Both the position numbers and the translations under genes were made by a program. DNA of 25,833 bases. Origin: Thermohalobaculum sp038534135 (GTDB lineage: Bacteria > Pseudomonadota > Alphaproteobacteria > Rhodobacterales > Rhodobacteraceae). The notes under the pieces were generated by a model that was given only the letters and a program-made list of their open reading frames with translations, was not told where the DNA came from and did no database searches. Shown here in pieces: positions 1 through 7,982 of this stretch; the stretch's first letter is position 1; every line of letters begins with the position of its first letter. The stretch spans positions 1 through 25,833 of the forward strand of contig JBCAXJ010000073.1 in the NCBI GenBank assembly GCA_038534135.1, written 5' to 3'.

Positions 1-127
1 CTTCGCCCTCGAAGGTCGCGACAAACTTGTTGATGATCTTGCGCGGGATCAGTTCGCCGGTCTTCTTGTCCTTGCGTTGACCCGCGCAAGATCATCAACA
101 AGTTTGTCGCGACCTTCGAGGGCGAAG
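1..127. repeat. 47-bp perfect inverted repeat at the window edge (fold-back)
   Basis: Bases 1-47 are the exact reverse complement of 81-127, with a 33-base spacer at 48-80. Both arms encode the same part of soxZ. The spacer, read on the minus strand, continues the soxZ reading frame upstream. Bases 1-80 are therefore soxZ in reverse orientation joined to soxZ in forward orientation, as in a fold-back chimera at a contig end. Confidence 0.93.
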
Positions 128-279
128 AGGTCGTCACCGTCGACATCGACCCAGCGGTCTCGGCCAACCCCTATTTCCAGTTCGACATGAAGGTTCCGGG
201 CGCCGGCACGATGCGCTTTGAATGGACCGACGATGACGGCTCGGTCTACGACTTGGAAAAGAAGATCAAGGCCGCCTGA
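82..279 (+). CDS. soxZ: SoxZ, thiosulfate-oxidation carrier subunit (C-terminal part)
   Basis: SoxZ partners SoxY in the periplasmic carrier that holds sulfur intermediates on a SoxY cysteine during thiosulfate oxidation. The 65 readable residues start PRKIINKFVATFEGEEV, pass through a DIDPAVSANPYFQFD segment and end in FEWTDDDGSVYDLEKKIKAA, all typical of the SoxZ immunoglobulin-like fold. The 5' end is missing because the sequence folds back here: bases 48-80 read on the minus strand give the preceding residues QRKDKKTGELI, so the true gene continues into sequence present only in inverted orientation. The stop is 26 bases before soxA, as expected for the soxXYZAB order. The family call is firm; the left boundary is set by the artefact, not by biology. 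Confidence 0.9.
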   Translation, partial: PRKIINKFVATFEGEEVVTVDIDPAVSANPYFQFDMKVPGAGTMRFEWTDDDGSVYDLEKKIKAA

Positions 280-305
280 GAAGTGGCCTCCGAGGGAGGG
301 AAGAT

Positions 306-1148
306 ATGAAGTACCCACTGATGGCGGCAGCGGCCGCTGTGTCGGTGGCCTTGGTCGCGCACGCGGGACCGGGGCCGGACGACGACAAGCTGGTGATCGA
401 AGGTGTCGAGATCGTCACCGAGGTGAAGGCGCCCGCAGGGCATCCTCTCGATACGATCTACTCGGGATGGCGATTCCGGTCGGACGAGACCCAGGCGCTG
501 GAGACCGACGACTTCGAGAACCCCGCCATGGTCGCGGTCGAGTACGGGATCGAGTTGTGGGAGACGCCAGCAGGCTCGTCCGCGAAGTCCTGTGCTGATT
601 GTCACGGCGATGTCGAGTCGATGGCAGGTCTTCGTGCCAGCATGCCGCGCTGGAGCGACGCCAAGGGCAAACCGGAGAGCCTCGAGCACATCATCAATGC
701 CTCGATTGCCGAGCATCAGGGCGCCGACCCATGGAAGTGGGAAAGCCCCGAGATGCTGGCTATGACGGCGCTGATCGGGATGCAGTCGCGCGGCATGGCG
801 ATGGGCGTTCAGACCGATGGCCCGATGGCCGACTGGATCAAGAAGGGCGAAGAACTCTATTACACCCGTGTCGGCCAGCTCGACATGGCGTGCAGCCAGT
901 GTCACGAAGACAACTACGGCAACATGATCCGTGCCGACCACTTGTCTCAAGGCAACATCAACGGCTTCCCGACCTACCGCTTCAAATGGCAGGGTCTCGG
1001 CTCGCTGCACCGCCGTTTCTCGGGTTGCATGAAGAACATACGCGCGACCCCGTACAAGCGCGGTTCGGACGAGTTTGTCGCCCTCGAGGCTTACCTTGCC
1101 TCTCGCGGCGCTGGCTTGGGGATTGAAACGCCAGCCGTCCGGAACTGA
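306..1148 (+). CDS. soxA: SoxA, diheme subunit of L-cysteine S-thiosulfotransferase SoxAX
   Basis: SoxA with SoxX (not in the window) oxidatively couples thiosulfate to the SoxY cysteine of the SoxYZ carrier in the periplasm. The 280-residue protein opens with a Sec signal peptide (hydrophobic stretch about 5-20, AHA cleavage motif). It has two CXXCH haem motifs, at C96-C99-H100 and C196-C199-H200, so it is the diheme form rather than the form that lost the first haem. The family's active-site cysteine that ligates the catalytic haem and becomes persulfidated is C241, in the RFSGCMKNIRA motif. A strong ribosome binding site (GAGGGAGGGAAG) precedes the ATG. The gene lies between soxZ and soxB as in Paracoccus. 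Nothing looks broken. Confidence 0.96.
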   Translation: MKYPLMAAAAAVSVALVAHAGPGPDDDKLVIEGVEIVTEVKAPAGHPLDTIYSGWRFRSDETQALETDDFENPAMVAVEYGIELWETPAGSSAKSCADCHGDVESMAGLRASMPRWSDAKGKPESLEHIINASIAEHQGADPWKWESPEMLAMTALIGMQSRGMAMGVQTDGPMADWIKKGEELYYTRVGQLDMACSQCHEDNYGNMIRADHLSQGNINGFPTYRFKWQGLGSLHRRFSGCMKNIRATPYKRGSDEFVALEAYLASRGAGLGIETPAVRN

Positions 1149-1260
1149 TAATCCTGGTGCGTCCCGGTGGATGGGGCGCATCGCATTTGTTTCCAGTTTT
1201 ACGTGCTCCGAACGCGCCGCTTGGCGCGACCGGGATAGGCTTGCCAGAAGGAGGCACCAC

Positions 1261-2952
1261 ATGATCTCTCGCCGTGATTTTCTTCAGGCCAGTGTTGCTG
1301 CCTCGGCGATCGTGGGTGCCTCCGGCCTGGGCAATTGGGGGCGGCTCGCGGCACAGCAAACGCTGACACAGGACCAGTTGCTGGACTTTGATGCGCTGGG
1401 CAATGTCACGCTGATCCACCTGACCGATATCCATGCGCAGCTTAAACCGGTCTGGTTCCGGGAGCCGGCGATCAATCTGGGCGTCGGCCAGGTCAAGGGC
1501 TTGCCGCCGCACGTGACCGGCAAGGATTTCCTGAAGCTCTATAACATCGACGCGGGCTCGCCCGGTGCCTATGCGCTGACCTACCAGGACTTCGTTTCGC
1601 TCGCGAAGGGCTATGGCCGAATGGGCGGGATAGACCGCGTTGCCACGGTCATCAACGCGATCCGCGCCGAGCGGCCCGAGACACTGCTGCTGGATGGCGG
1701 CGATACCTGGCATGGTTCTTACACCGCCGAGCAGACCAAGGGGCAGGACGTCGTCAACGTCATGAAAGCGCTGCGGCCGGACGCGATGACCTCGCACTGG
1801 GAGTTTACACTCGGTAAGGATCGCGTGGATGAGATCGTCGATGAACTCGACTTTCCGTTCCTTGGCGCGAACATCTTCGACAACGAATGGGACGAACCGG
1901 CCTACGAGCCGTACCAGATGTTCGTGCGTGGTGGCGTGCAGATCGCCGTCATCGGACAGGCCTTCCCCTACATGCCCATCGCAAACCCACGCTGGATGTT
2001 CCCGACGCTGAGCTTCGGCATCCGCGAAGAACGGATGCGGGAGGTCGTGCAAGAGGTCCGTGACGAGGGTGCCGAAGTCGTGGTCGTCCTGTCCCACAAC
2101 GGCTTCGACGTCGACCGCAAGATGGCCAGCCGCGTCGAGGGCATTGACGTCATCTTGTGCGGACACACGCATGATGCTTTGCCCGAGCCTCTGATGGTCG
2201 GCAAGACCGCATTGATTGCTTCGGGATCCAACGGCAAGTTCGTCAGCCGCATTGATCTGGATGTTCGAGATGGCGGGCTTCAGGGCCTGCGGCACAAGCT
2301 GATCCCGATCTTCTCAGACGTGATCGCAACCGATCCGGCGATGACGGCCCTGATCGACGAGCAGCGTGCGCCTTACGCGGACCAGCTTTCGGAAGTTCTC
2401 GGTCACACCGACAGCCTGCTTTATCGCAGGGGCAACTTCAACGGCACCTGGGATGACCTGATCTGCAATGCGCTGATCGAGGAGCGCGAGGCGGACATCG
2501 CCTTGTCACCTGGCTTCCGCTGGGGGCCGAGCCTTCTGCCGGGCGATCCGATCACCCGCGAAGACCTGCACAACGCCACCGCCATGTCTTATCCTGCGGC
2601 CTATCGCACGCAAATGACCGGTGAGTTCCTGCACACAGTGCTGGAGGACGTCGCCGACAACTTGTTCAATCCGGATCCGTACTATCAGCAGGGCGGCGAT
2701 ATGGTCCGCGTCGGTGGCATGGGCTACCACATCGACGTCTCAAAACCGCAGGGCAGCCGTATCTCCAAGATGACGCTGCTGCGGGATGGCTCAGCGATCG
2801 ATCCGAACCGCACCTACACGGTATCCGGTTGGGCCAGCGTCAATGAAGACACCGAAGGCCCGGCGATCTGGGACGTGGTCGAGACCTACGTCAAGCGCAA
2901 GGGCCGGGTCACGATCGATCCGAACAAGAGTGTACACGTGACAGGCGTCTGA
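1261..2952 (+). CDS. soxB: SoxB, dimanganese thiosulfohydrolase
   Basis: SoxB hydrolyses the terminal sulfone from SoxYZ-bound intermediates to release sulfate in the periplasm. The ATG at 1261 is chosen because GAAGGAGG lies just upstream and because it gives a Tat signal starting MISRRDFLQ. The open frame extends 62 codons further upstream without family similarity. The 563-residue protein has the 5'-nucleotidase/metallophosphoesterase fold: LTDIHAQ (D56, H58), GGDTWHGS (D147-D148 region), SHWEFT (H179) and a GHTHD motif supply metal ligands. The C-terminal half is the 5'-nucleotidase C-terminal domain. Length and motifs match SoxB. The 86-base gap to soxC carries a separate regulatory palindrome, so soxC and later genes may have their own promoter. 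Confidence 0.96.
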   Translation: MISRRDFLQASVAASAIVGASGLGNWGRLAAQQTLTQDQLLDFDALGNVTLIHLTDIHAQLKPVWFREPAINLGVGQVKGLPPHVTGKDFLKLYNIDAGSPGAYALTYQDFVSLAKGYGRMGGIDRVATVINAIRAERPETLLLDGGDTWHGSYTAEQTKGQDVVNVMKALRPDAMTSHWEFTLGKDRVDEIVDELDFPFLGANIFDNEWDEPAYEPYQMFVRGGVQIAVIGQAFPYMPIANPRWMFPTLSFGIREERMREVVQEVRDEGAEVVVVLSHNGFDVDRKMASRVEGIDVILCGHTHDALPEPLMVGKTALIASGSNGKFVSRIDLDVRDGGLQGLRHKLIPIFSDVIATDPAMTALIDEQRAPYADQLSEVLGHTDSLLYRRGNFNGTWDDLICNALIEEREADIALSPGFRWGPSLLPGDPITREDLHNATAMSYPAAYRTQMTGEFLHTVLEDVADNLFNPDPYYQQGGDMVRVGGMGYHIDVSKPQGSRISKMTLLRDGSAIDPNRTYTVSGWASVNEDTEGPAIWDVVETYVKRKGRVTIDPNKSVHVTGV

Positions 2953-2990
2953 TAGATTTCACTTCAGGTAAGTGTGGATTTAATGTGTAG

Positions 2991-3008
2991 CATTCAATAA
3001 TGTGAATG
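2991..3008. promoter_or_regulatory. Candidate operator for a SoxR/SqrR/BigR-type ArsR-family repressor
   Basis: The sequence CATTCAATAATGTGAATG is a perfect inverted repeat (CATTCA, six bases, TGAATG) and contains ATTC-N8-GAAT at 2992-3007. That pattern is the one I recall for persulfide-sensing ArsR-family regulators of sulfur genes. It lies in the AT-rich gap between soxB and soxC, about 30 bases before the soxC start. A second small palindrome, CACTT-N5-AAGTG, lies at 2960-2974. No regulator gene is visible here; soxR usually sits upstream of soxX, outside the window. Assignment is by pattern and context. Confidence 0.55.
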
Positions 3009-3038
3009 TAATGACGAATCGGAAGGGAGGACCGGTGC

Positions 3039-4307
3039 ATGACCGATAACCCAACCCGCAAGGGCGCGAACCGGCGCCAGTTCTTGACGGCAGGTCTTGC
3101 CGCTGGCGGTGCCGCAGCGACAGCGTCGGTAGCGCACGCGGCAGGCGATCCGGCGATCCTCGAGGTCAAACCTTGGGCTCAGGAGCTTGGCGAAGGGGTC
3201 GATGCTCGCCCGTACGGGATGCCGTCGGAGTTCGAGCAACATGTCGTCCGCCGCAACGTGCCATGGCTGACGGCCGATCCCGTGAGTTCGGTGAATTTCA
3301 CGCCATTGCATGACCTGGACGGCATCATCACGCCAAACGGTCTGTGCTTCGAACGCCACCACGCGGGCATCGCGATCGTAGATCCTGCCGAATATCGCCT
3401 GATGATCAACGGCTTGGTGGATCACCCCCTGGTCTTCACGCTCGACGATCTGAAACGCTTTCCGCGCGTGAACAAGGTCCACTTCCTCGAGTGTGCTGCA
3501 AACTCCGGCATGGAATGGCGGGGCGCGCAACTCAACGGATGCCAATTCACGCATGGCATGATCCACAACGTCATGTACACGGGCGTCATGCTTCGGGACA
3601 TCCTGGCGGAAGCAGGCGTCAAGACCACTGGCAAGTGGGTGCTGCCCGAAGGCGCGGACGCCTCCGCCATGACCCGGTCCATCCCGATGGAAAAGGCGCT
3701 CGACGACTGCATGGTCGCATTCAAGATGAACGGCGAGGCGCTGTATCCCGAGCAAGGCTATCCCGTGCGGTTGGTCGTGCCCGGTTGGGAGGGCAACATG
3801 TGGGTCAAGTGGCTCCGCCGGATCGAGGTTGGCGATATGCCCTGGCACCATCGCGAAGAGACATCGAAATACACGGACCTGCTCGGCGACGGGAAAGCAC
3901 GCCGCTTTACTTGGGAGATGGATGCCAAATCCGTCATCACCAACCCCAGCCCGCAAGCACCGATCACGCATGGGCCCGGCCCAACGGTTCTGACTGGCGT
4001 CGCCTGGTCCGGACGCGGCACGATCCCGCGCGTGGATGTCACGCTGGATGGTGGTGCAAACTGGCTGCAGGCGCGGATGGACGGCCCGAGCCTCGATAAG
4101 TCGATGCATCGCTTCTACTTCGAGTTCAACTGGGACGGCAAACCGCTGCTGCTGCAGAGCCGGGCGCACGACTCGACCGGCTACATCCAGCCCACAAAGG
4201 ACGCGTTGCGCGCTGTCCGGGGTGAGAACTCGATCTACCACAACAACGGCATCCAGACCTGGTACGTCAACGAACAGGGAGTGGCGGAAAATGTCGAAGT
4301 TTCTTAA
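3039..4307 (+). CDS. soxC: SoxC, molybdopterin sulfur (sulfane) dehydrogenase subunit
   Basis: SoxC is the molybdenum-cofactor subunit of SoxCD, which removes six electrons from the SoxY-bound sulfane sulfur in the periplasm. The ATG follows a good GGGAGG ribosome binding site. The 422-residue protein starts with a Tat signal (NRRQFLTAG, residues 11-19). It has the sulfite-oxidase fold, with the presumed Mo-binding cysteine C152 in HFLECAANSGMEW, followed by a C-terminal Mo-co dimerisation domain from about residue 310. Its end overlaps soxD by 17 bases, which fits tight co-expression of the two subunits. The presence of SoxCD predicts complete oxidation of thiosulfate to sulfate without sulfur globules. 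Confidence 0.95.
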   Translation: MTDNPTRKGANRRQFLTAGLAAGGAAATASVAHAAGDPAILEVKPWAQELGEGVDARPYGMPSEFEQHVVRRNVPWLTADPVSSVNFTPLHDLDGIITPNGLCFERHHAGIAIVDPAEYRLMINGLVDHPLVFTLDDLKRFPRVNKVHFLECAANSGMEWRGAQLNGCQFTHGMIHNVMYTGVMLRDILAEAGVKTTGKWVLPEGADASAMTRSIPMEKALDDCMVAFKMNGEALYPEQGYPVRLVVPGWEGNMWVKWLRRIEVGDMPWHHREETSKYTDLLGDGKARRFTWEMDAKSVITNPSPQAPITHGPGPTVLTGVAWSGRGTIPRVDVTLDGGANWLQARMDGPSLDKSMHRFYFEFNWDGKPLLLQSRAHDSTGYIQPTKDALRAVRGENSIYHNNGIQTWYVNEQGVAENVEVS

Positions 4308-5334
4308 GGCGATTGCTGCTTCCGCGCTCATCGCAGTCACCGGTCCGGCCGCCGCCGATCCGCTGGGTTTGGGCCGCGCCGCCACGCCAGCCGAAGTCGC
4401 CGCCTGGGATATCGATATTCGCCCCGATGGCGCCGGTCTGCCGGAAGGCAGCGGCGACGTGCTAACCGGCGAAGAAGTCTTCGTCGAGAAATGTGCCGTC
4501 TGCCACGGCGATTTCGCCGAAGGCGTTGACCGATGGCCGGTTCTGGCGGGCGGGCAGGACACACTGGCCTCGGACGATCCGGTCAAGACCGTTGGGTCCT
4601 ACTGGCCCTATCTCTCGACCGTCTGGGACTATGTGAACCGTGCGATGCCGTTCGGGAATGCGCAATCGCTCACACCCGACGAGGTCTATGGGATCACGGC
4701 CTACCTGTTGTACTCGAACGATCTGGTGGACGACGAATTCGAACTCAACCACGAGAACTTCGCCGAGCTTCGCCTGCCGAACGAAGACAACTTCTTCATG
4801 GACGACCGCGAGCAGAGCCCGATCTTCGCCAACCGCGACGCTTGCATGTCGAACTGCAAGACCGACGTGAAGATCACGATGCGCGCGCGCGTGCTGGACG
4901 TCACGCCCGAGGGCGCGGATGACGACGCGGCGGAAGCGCCCGCCGGGGAAACTGTTGAAGTTGCTGCGGCGACGACGGAAGCCTCGACCGAACCGGAGCA
5001 GCCCGCGCTGGATGCCGAACTTGTCACTGCCGGCGAGAAGGTCTTCAAGAAGTGCAAGGCCTGCCATCAGGTCGGCGACAAGGCGAAAAACCGGGTCGGT
5101 CCTGTGCTGAACGGCATTGTCGATGCGTCTCTGGGTGCGGTCGATGGTTTCAAATATTCCAAGGCATTGAAGGCGAAAGCCGACGAAGGCCGTGTCTGGG
5201 ATGATGCCTCGCTCGCAGCGTTCCTGGAGAAACCGAAGGCATGGATGAAGGGCACCAAGATGTCGTTCGCCGGTCTGAAGAAGGAACAGGACCGGCTGGC
5301 AGTCATTGAGTTCCTCAAGAGCCATTCGCAATAA
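4291..5334 (+). CDS. soxD: SoxD, diheme c-type cytochrome subunit of SoxCD
   Basis: SoxD accepts electrons from SoxC and passes them to small c-type cytochromes. The ATG at 4291 overlaps the soxC end by 17 bases, and a GGAG lies just upstream. The open frame extends further upstream but only as an antisense-like overlap with soxC. The 347-residue protein has a Sec signal ending near AAADP (residue 23) and an N-terminal haem domain with C68-C71-H72. A middle segment carries a C185/C189 pair. An acidic, Ala/Glu-rich linker (about 205-245) leads to a second class-I cytochrome domain with C255-C258-H259. Two haems and the linker match SoxD of Paracoccus. Four bases separate it from the next gene. 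Confidence 0.94.
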   Translation: MSKFLKAIAASALIAVTGPAAADPLGLGRAATPAEVAAWDIDIRPDGAGLPEGSGDVLTGEEVFVEKCAVCHGDFAEGVDRWPVLAGGQDTLASDDPVKTVGSYWPYLSTVWDYVNRAMPFGNAQSLTPDEVYGITAYLLYSNDLVDDEFELNHENFAELRLPNEDNFFMDDREQSPIFANRDACMSNCKTDVKITMRARVLDVTPEGADDDAAEAPAGETVEVAAATTEASTEPEQPALDAELVTAGEKVFKKCKACHQVGDKAKNRVGPVLNGIVDASLGAVDGFKYSKALKAKADEGRVWDDASLAAFLEKPKAWMKGTKMSFAGLKKEQDRLAVIEFLKSHSQ

Positions 5335-5338
5335 ACCC

Positions 5339-6043
5339 ATGCGCTGGCCTGGTACAATCATCACGATCCTTGCGATCTGCTTGTCCCCACTGGCCGTGCA
5401 GTCAGCCGAGACGGGCGATCCCGACCGGGGTGCGAAGATTTGGGGCAAGTGCAAATCCTGCCACCGCGTCGGCGATGGCGCGGCGAACAGCGTCGGCCCG
5501 CACCTGAACGAGATCTTTGGCCGCAAAGCCGGGTCGATCGAAGGGTTTCCCTACTCCAAGGGCATGTTGCGTGAAGGCGCAGACGGCCTGACGTGGACGC
5601 CGGAGAAATTGCATATCTACCTCGAGAACCCGAAAGCGCTGGTGTCAAAGACCCGGATGAATTTCCGTGGTCTGAAGAACGCGCGGGACCGTATCGACGT
5701 CCTCGCCTATCTCAGGCAGTTCTCAGCCAATCCGCAGGACATCCCTGAAAGCGCACCGACAGCAGCCCCCAGCGATCCTGATGTGGACGCCGCGATCATG
5801 GCAATCGCCGGAGATCGCGACTACGGCGAATACCTGTCGGGCGAGTGCACGACCTGCCACAAGTCTGACGGCGCCGACGACGGTATTCCGTCGATCACCG
5901 GATGGCCGAGCGAGGACTTTGTCACTGCGATGCATGCCTACAAGGTCAAGCATCGCCCTCACCCGGTGATGCAGATGATGGCAAGCCGGCTGTCGGACGA
6001 GGAAATCGCCTCGCTCGCCATTTACTTTGAAGGAGCCCAATGA
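5339..6043 (+). CDS. soxE: SoxE-like diheme c-type cytochrome
   Basis: The product is a 234-residue periplasmic diheme cytochrome c. It has a hydrophobic signal segment (about 5-22, cleavage near VQSAET), a first haem motif at C38-C41-H42 in a class-I domain closely like the C-terminal domain of SoxD, and a second at C170-C173-H174 in a shorter domain after a Pro/Ala-rich linker. In other sox clusters SoxE is the cytochrome partner of the flavoprotein SoxF, analogous to FccA with FccB, passing electrons from sulfide or a Sox intermediate to the respiratory chain. Position between soxD and soxF supports that. No strong ribosome binding site precedes the ATG, so it may be translationally coupled to soxD. 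The next gene overlaps its stop as ATGA. Confidence 0.85.
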   Translation: MRWPGTIITILAICLSPLAVQSAETGDPDRGAKIWGKCKSCHRVGDGAANSVGPHLNEIFGRKAGSIEGFPYSKGMLREGADGLTWTPEKLHIYLENPKALVSKTRMNFRGLKNARDRIDVLAYLRQFSANPQDIPESAPTAAPSDPDVDAAIMAIAGDRDYGEYLSGECTTCHKSDGADDGIPSITGWPSEDFVTAMHAYKVKHRPHPVMQMMASRLSDEEIASLAIYFEGAQ

Positions 6044-6540
6044 TGCGCCTTGCATATGCCACGCTCGCAGCCCTGCTGATCGCCAGCCCAGCTCTGCCCG
6101 AGGACGACGACGGTCTGGTGACCTATCAGGCATTGAAGCCCGAACTCGCGATCGCGTTGGCGACCGCCGCGATGCAGCACTGTCGCGAAGAAGGTTACCA
6201 GGTTGGTGTCTCGGTCGTGAACCGCTCGGGTCAATTGCAGGCCTTCGTGCGGGACCGGTTTGCAGGCGCCCATACGATCGAGACCGCGACGCGCAAGGCA
6301 TGGACGGCGGTCAGTTTCCGAACGAACACCTCTGAACTCGACGATGCCACGCAACCGGGCAGCGATGCATTCGGCATTCGCTTCATCAACCAGGCCTTGC
6401 CGCTGGGCGGCGGTATCATGATCGAAAGCGGTGGCGCGATGGTCGGTGCTGTCGGTGTCTCCGGCGCGCCAGGGCCGGATCTGGACGATGTATGTGCGGA
6501 AGCCGGGATCGCAGCCATTGAAGATCAACTCGGCTTCTGA
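6040..6540 (+). CDS. GlcG/HbpS-family (DUF336) exported protein within the sox operon
   Basis: The 166-residue product has a cleavable signal peptide (hydrophobic stretch to about residue 18, then PALPEDDD). The following domain of about 140 residues resembles the GlcG/HbpS heme-binding fold, with the features AGVSVVNRSGQLQAFVRD-like, HTIETATRKAWTA, and a glycine-rich PLGGGIMIESGG...GAVGVSG core. Members bind haem or small ligands; no enzymatic activity can be read from the sequence. The start overlaps the soxE stop (ATGA). An AAGGAG motif also permits the next codon, 6043, as start. Being exported and sandwiched between soxE and soxF, it may assist haem or flavin loading or sensing in SoxEF. 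That role is inference. Confidence 0.8.
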   Translation: MMRLAYATLAALLIASPALPEDDDGLVTYQALKPELAIALATAAMQHCREEGYQVGVSVVNRSGQLQAFVRDRFAGAHTIETATRKAWTAVSFRTNTSELDDATQPGSDAFGIRFINQALPLGGGIMIESGGAMVGAVGVSGAPGPDLDDVCAEAGIAAIEDQLGF

Positions 6541-6586
6541 ACGCGAAAAGCGTAGACTAAAGTCATAATCAAAACGGGAGGGAAGA

Positions 6587-7852
6587 ATGACATTCACCAG
6601 ACGCGGGTTCCTAGGAACCTCAGCGGCGACGGCCACGGCGCTGTCGGCGCCTTCAGTACTTGGCGCGGGCCATCCTAACGTCGTCATAATCGGCGGCGGG
6701 GCGGGCGGCGCAACCGCGGCGCGCTATCTGGCGAAGGACTCGAAGGGGGCTGTCAACGTCACCCTGATCGAGCCACAGCGGCGCTACTACACATGCTTCT
6801 TCTCGAATCTGGCGATTGGCGGATTCTGGGACTTTGAAGCGACCGGCCATTCCTATGCCAAGCTGGGAAGCGATTACGGCGTCAACGTCATCCACGACAT
6901 GGCGACAGGCGTCGACCGGGACGCGAAGTCGGTCACGTTGGCCGGTGGCCAGAAAGTGCCCTACGATCGCCTGATCGTCTCGCCCGGCGTTGATTTCGTC
7001 GACGGCTCGGTCAATGGCTGGTCGCTGGCCGATCAGACCGCCATGCCGCACGCCTACAAGGGCGGTACGCAGGCGGCCCTCCTGAAGGCGCAGATCGAGG
7101 CGATGCCGGAAGGCGGTACCTATGTCATGGTTGCACCGCCCAATCCGTACCGTTGCCCGCCGGGACCGTACGAGCGGATCTCGATGGTGGCTCATGTCCT
7201 CAAGCAGAAGAACCCGACGGCCAAGATCATCATCGCCGATCCCAAGCCGAAGTTCTCGAAGATGGGTCTGTTCACCGAAGGGTGGGAAAGCCACTATTCC
7301 GGCATGATCGAGTGGCTGGGTCCGGATTTTGGCGGGAACAATGTCACCGTGAACCCGGCGACGATGGAAGTCGACATCGATGGTGAAGTCGTCAAGGCCG
7401 ATGTCTGCAACGTCATCCCGGCCATGAAAGCAGGCTGGATCGCGGCCTCGGCCGGTCTGACCAACGACAAGGGCTGGGCGCCGGTCAATGCCGCCGACAT
7501 GTCCTCGAAAATGGATGCCGATGTCCATGTCCTGGGCGATGCCAGCCAGCAGGGCGACATGCCGAAATCAGGCTTCTCGGCGAACAGCCAGGCCAAGGTC
7601 TGCGCCAATGCGGTGCGCGGGGCACTCACCGGGTCCAAGGTTTTCCCGGCGCGGTTCTCGAACACCTGCTGGTCGTTGATCGGCACCGATGACGGTGTGA
7701 AAGTTGGTGCATCCTACGAGGCGACTGACGAAAAGATCGCCAAGACCGACGGTTTCATAAGCCAGAATGGTGAAGACGCAGCCCTGCGCAAACAGACCTA
7801 CGAGGAGAGCATCGGCTGGTACAACGGCATCACGTCCGACATGTTCGGCTGA
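6587..7852 (+). CDS. soxF: SoxF, FAD-dependent flavocytochrome c sulfide dehydrogenase-type flavoprotein
   Basis: SoxF is the flavoprotein partner of SoxE and is homologous to FccB, which oxidises sulfide. The 421-residue protein starts with a Tat signal (TRRGFLGT, residues 4-11) and then a dinucleotide-binding motif (VVIIGGGAGG, about 32-41). C70 in YYTCFFSN sits where FccB attaches FAD covalently. C190 in PYRCPPGPYER and C361 in SNTCWS are spaced like the redox-active disulfide of FccB. The ribosome binding site GGAGGGAAG directly precedes the ATG. The gene is the last of the operon and is followed by a hairpin terminator. All key cysteines are present, so it is probably functional. SoxF in Paracoccus stimulates the Sox system in vitro. 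Confidence 0.93.
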   Translation: MTFTRRGFLGTSAATATALSAPSVLGAGHPNVVIIGGGAGGATAARYLAKDSKGAVNVTLIEPQRRYYTCFFSNLAIGGFWDFEATGHSYAKLGSDYGVNVIHDMATGVDRDAKSVTLAGGQKVPYDRLIVSPGVDFVDGSVNGWSLADQTAMPHAYKGGTQAALLKAQIEAMPEGGTYVMVAPPNPYRCPPGPYERISMVAHVLKQKNPTAKIIIADPKPKFSKMGLFTEGWESHYSGMIEWLGPDFGGNNVTVNPATMEVDIDGEVVKADVCNVIPAMKAGWIAASAGLTNDKGWAPVNAADMSSKMDADVHVLGDASQQGDMPKSGFSANSQAKVCANAVRGALTGSKVFPARFSNTCWSLIGTDDGVKVGASYEATDEKIAKTDGFISQNGEDAALRKQTYEESIGWYNGITSDMFG

Positions 7853-7875
7853 TCTCAGATCTCAGATTGGCATGC

Positions 7876-7905
7876 GCCGTGGCCTGATCGGGCCACGGCA
7901 TTTTT
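7876..7905 (+). terminator. Rho-independent terminator of the sox operon
   Basis: A perfect 9-bp stem (GCCGTGGCC at 7876-7884 and GGCCACGGC at 7891-7899) with a six-base loop is followed by ATTTTT. It lies 24 bases after the soxF stop. Confidence 0.88.
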
Positions 7906-7930
7906 CATCGAAGAAATACGACTCGAATGA

Positions 7931-7958
7931 TTGTCAAGTTGGGTCTTAGTTTGATAAG
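7931..7958 (+). promoter_or_regulatory. Possible promoter of the MarR-like gene
   Basis: TTGTCA (7931-7936) and GATAAG (7953-7958) are spaced by 16 bases and end 24 bases before the proposed start codon. The -35 match is good and the -10 match is poor. A separate promoter is expected because a terminator lies just upstream. Confidence 0.3.
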
Positions 7959-7982
7959 GTATCGCCGAGGTTGGAGGCGAGT

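Noticed and set aside
1075..1260. Upstream extension of soxB
   Set aside because: The Tat signal and strong ribosome binding site place the start at 1261.
246..1262. Long minus-strand open frame opposite soxA
   Set aside because: It is antisense to a complete, well-marked soxA with signal peptide and haem motifs; its translation shows no family pattern.
982..2295. 437-codon minus-strand open frame opposite soxA/soxB
   Set aside because: It mirrors the codon pattern of soxB; the sense strand encodes all SoxB metal-binding motifs.
2994..4586. 530-codon minus-strand open frame opposite soxC/soxD
   Set aside because: High-GC antisense frame with no recognisable domain, while both sense genes are intact.
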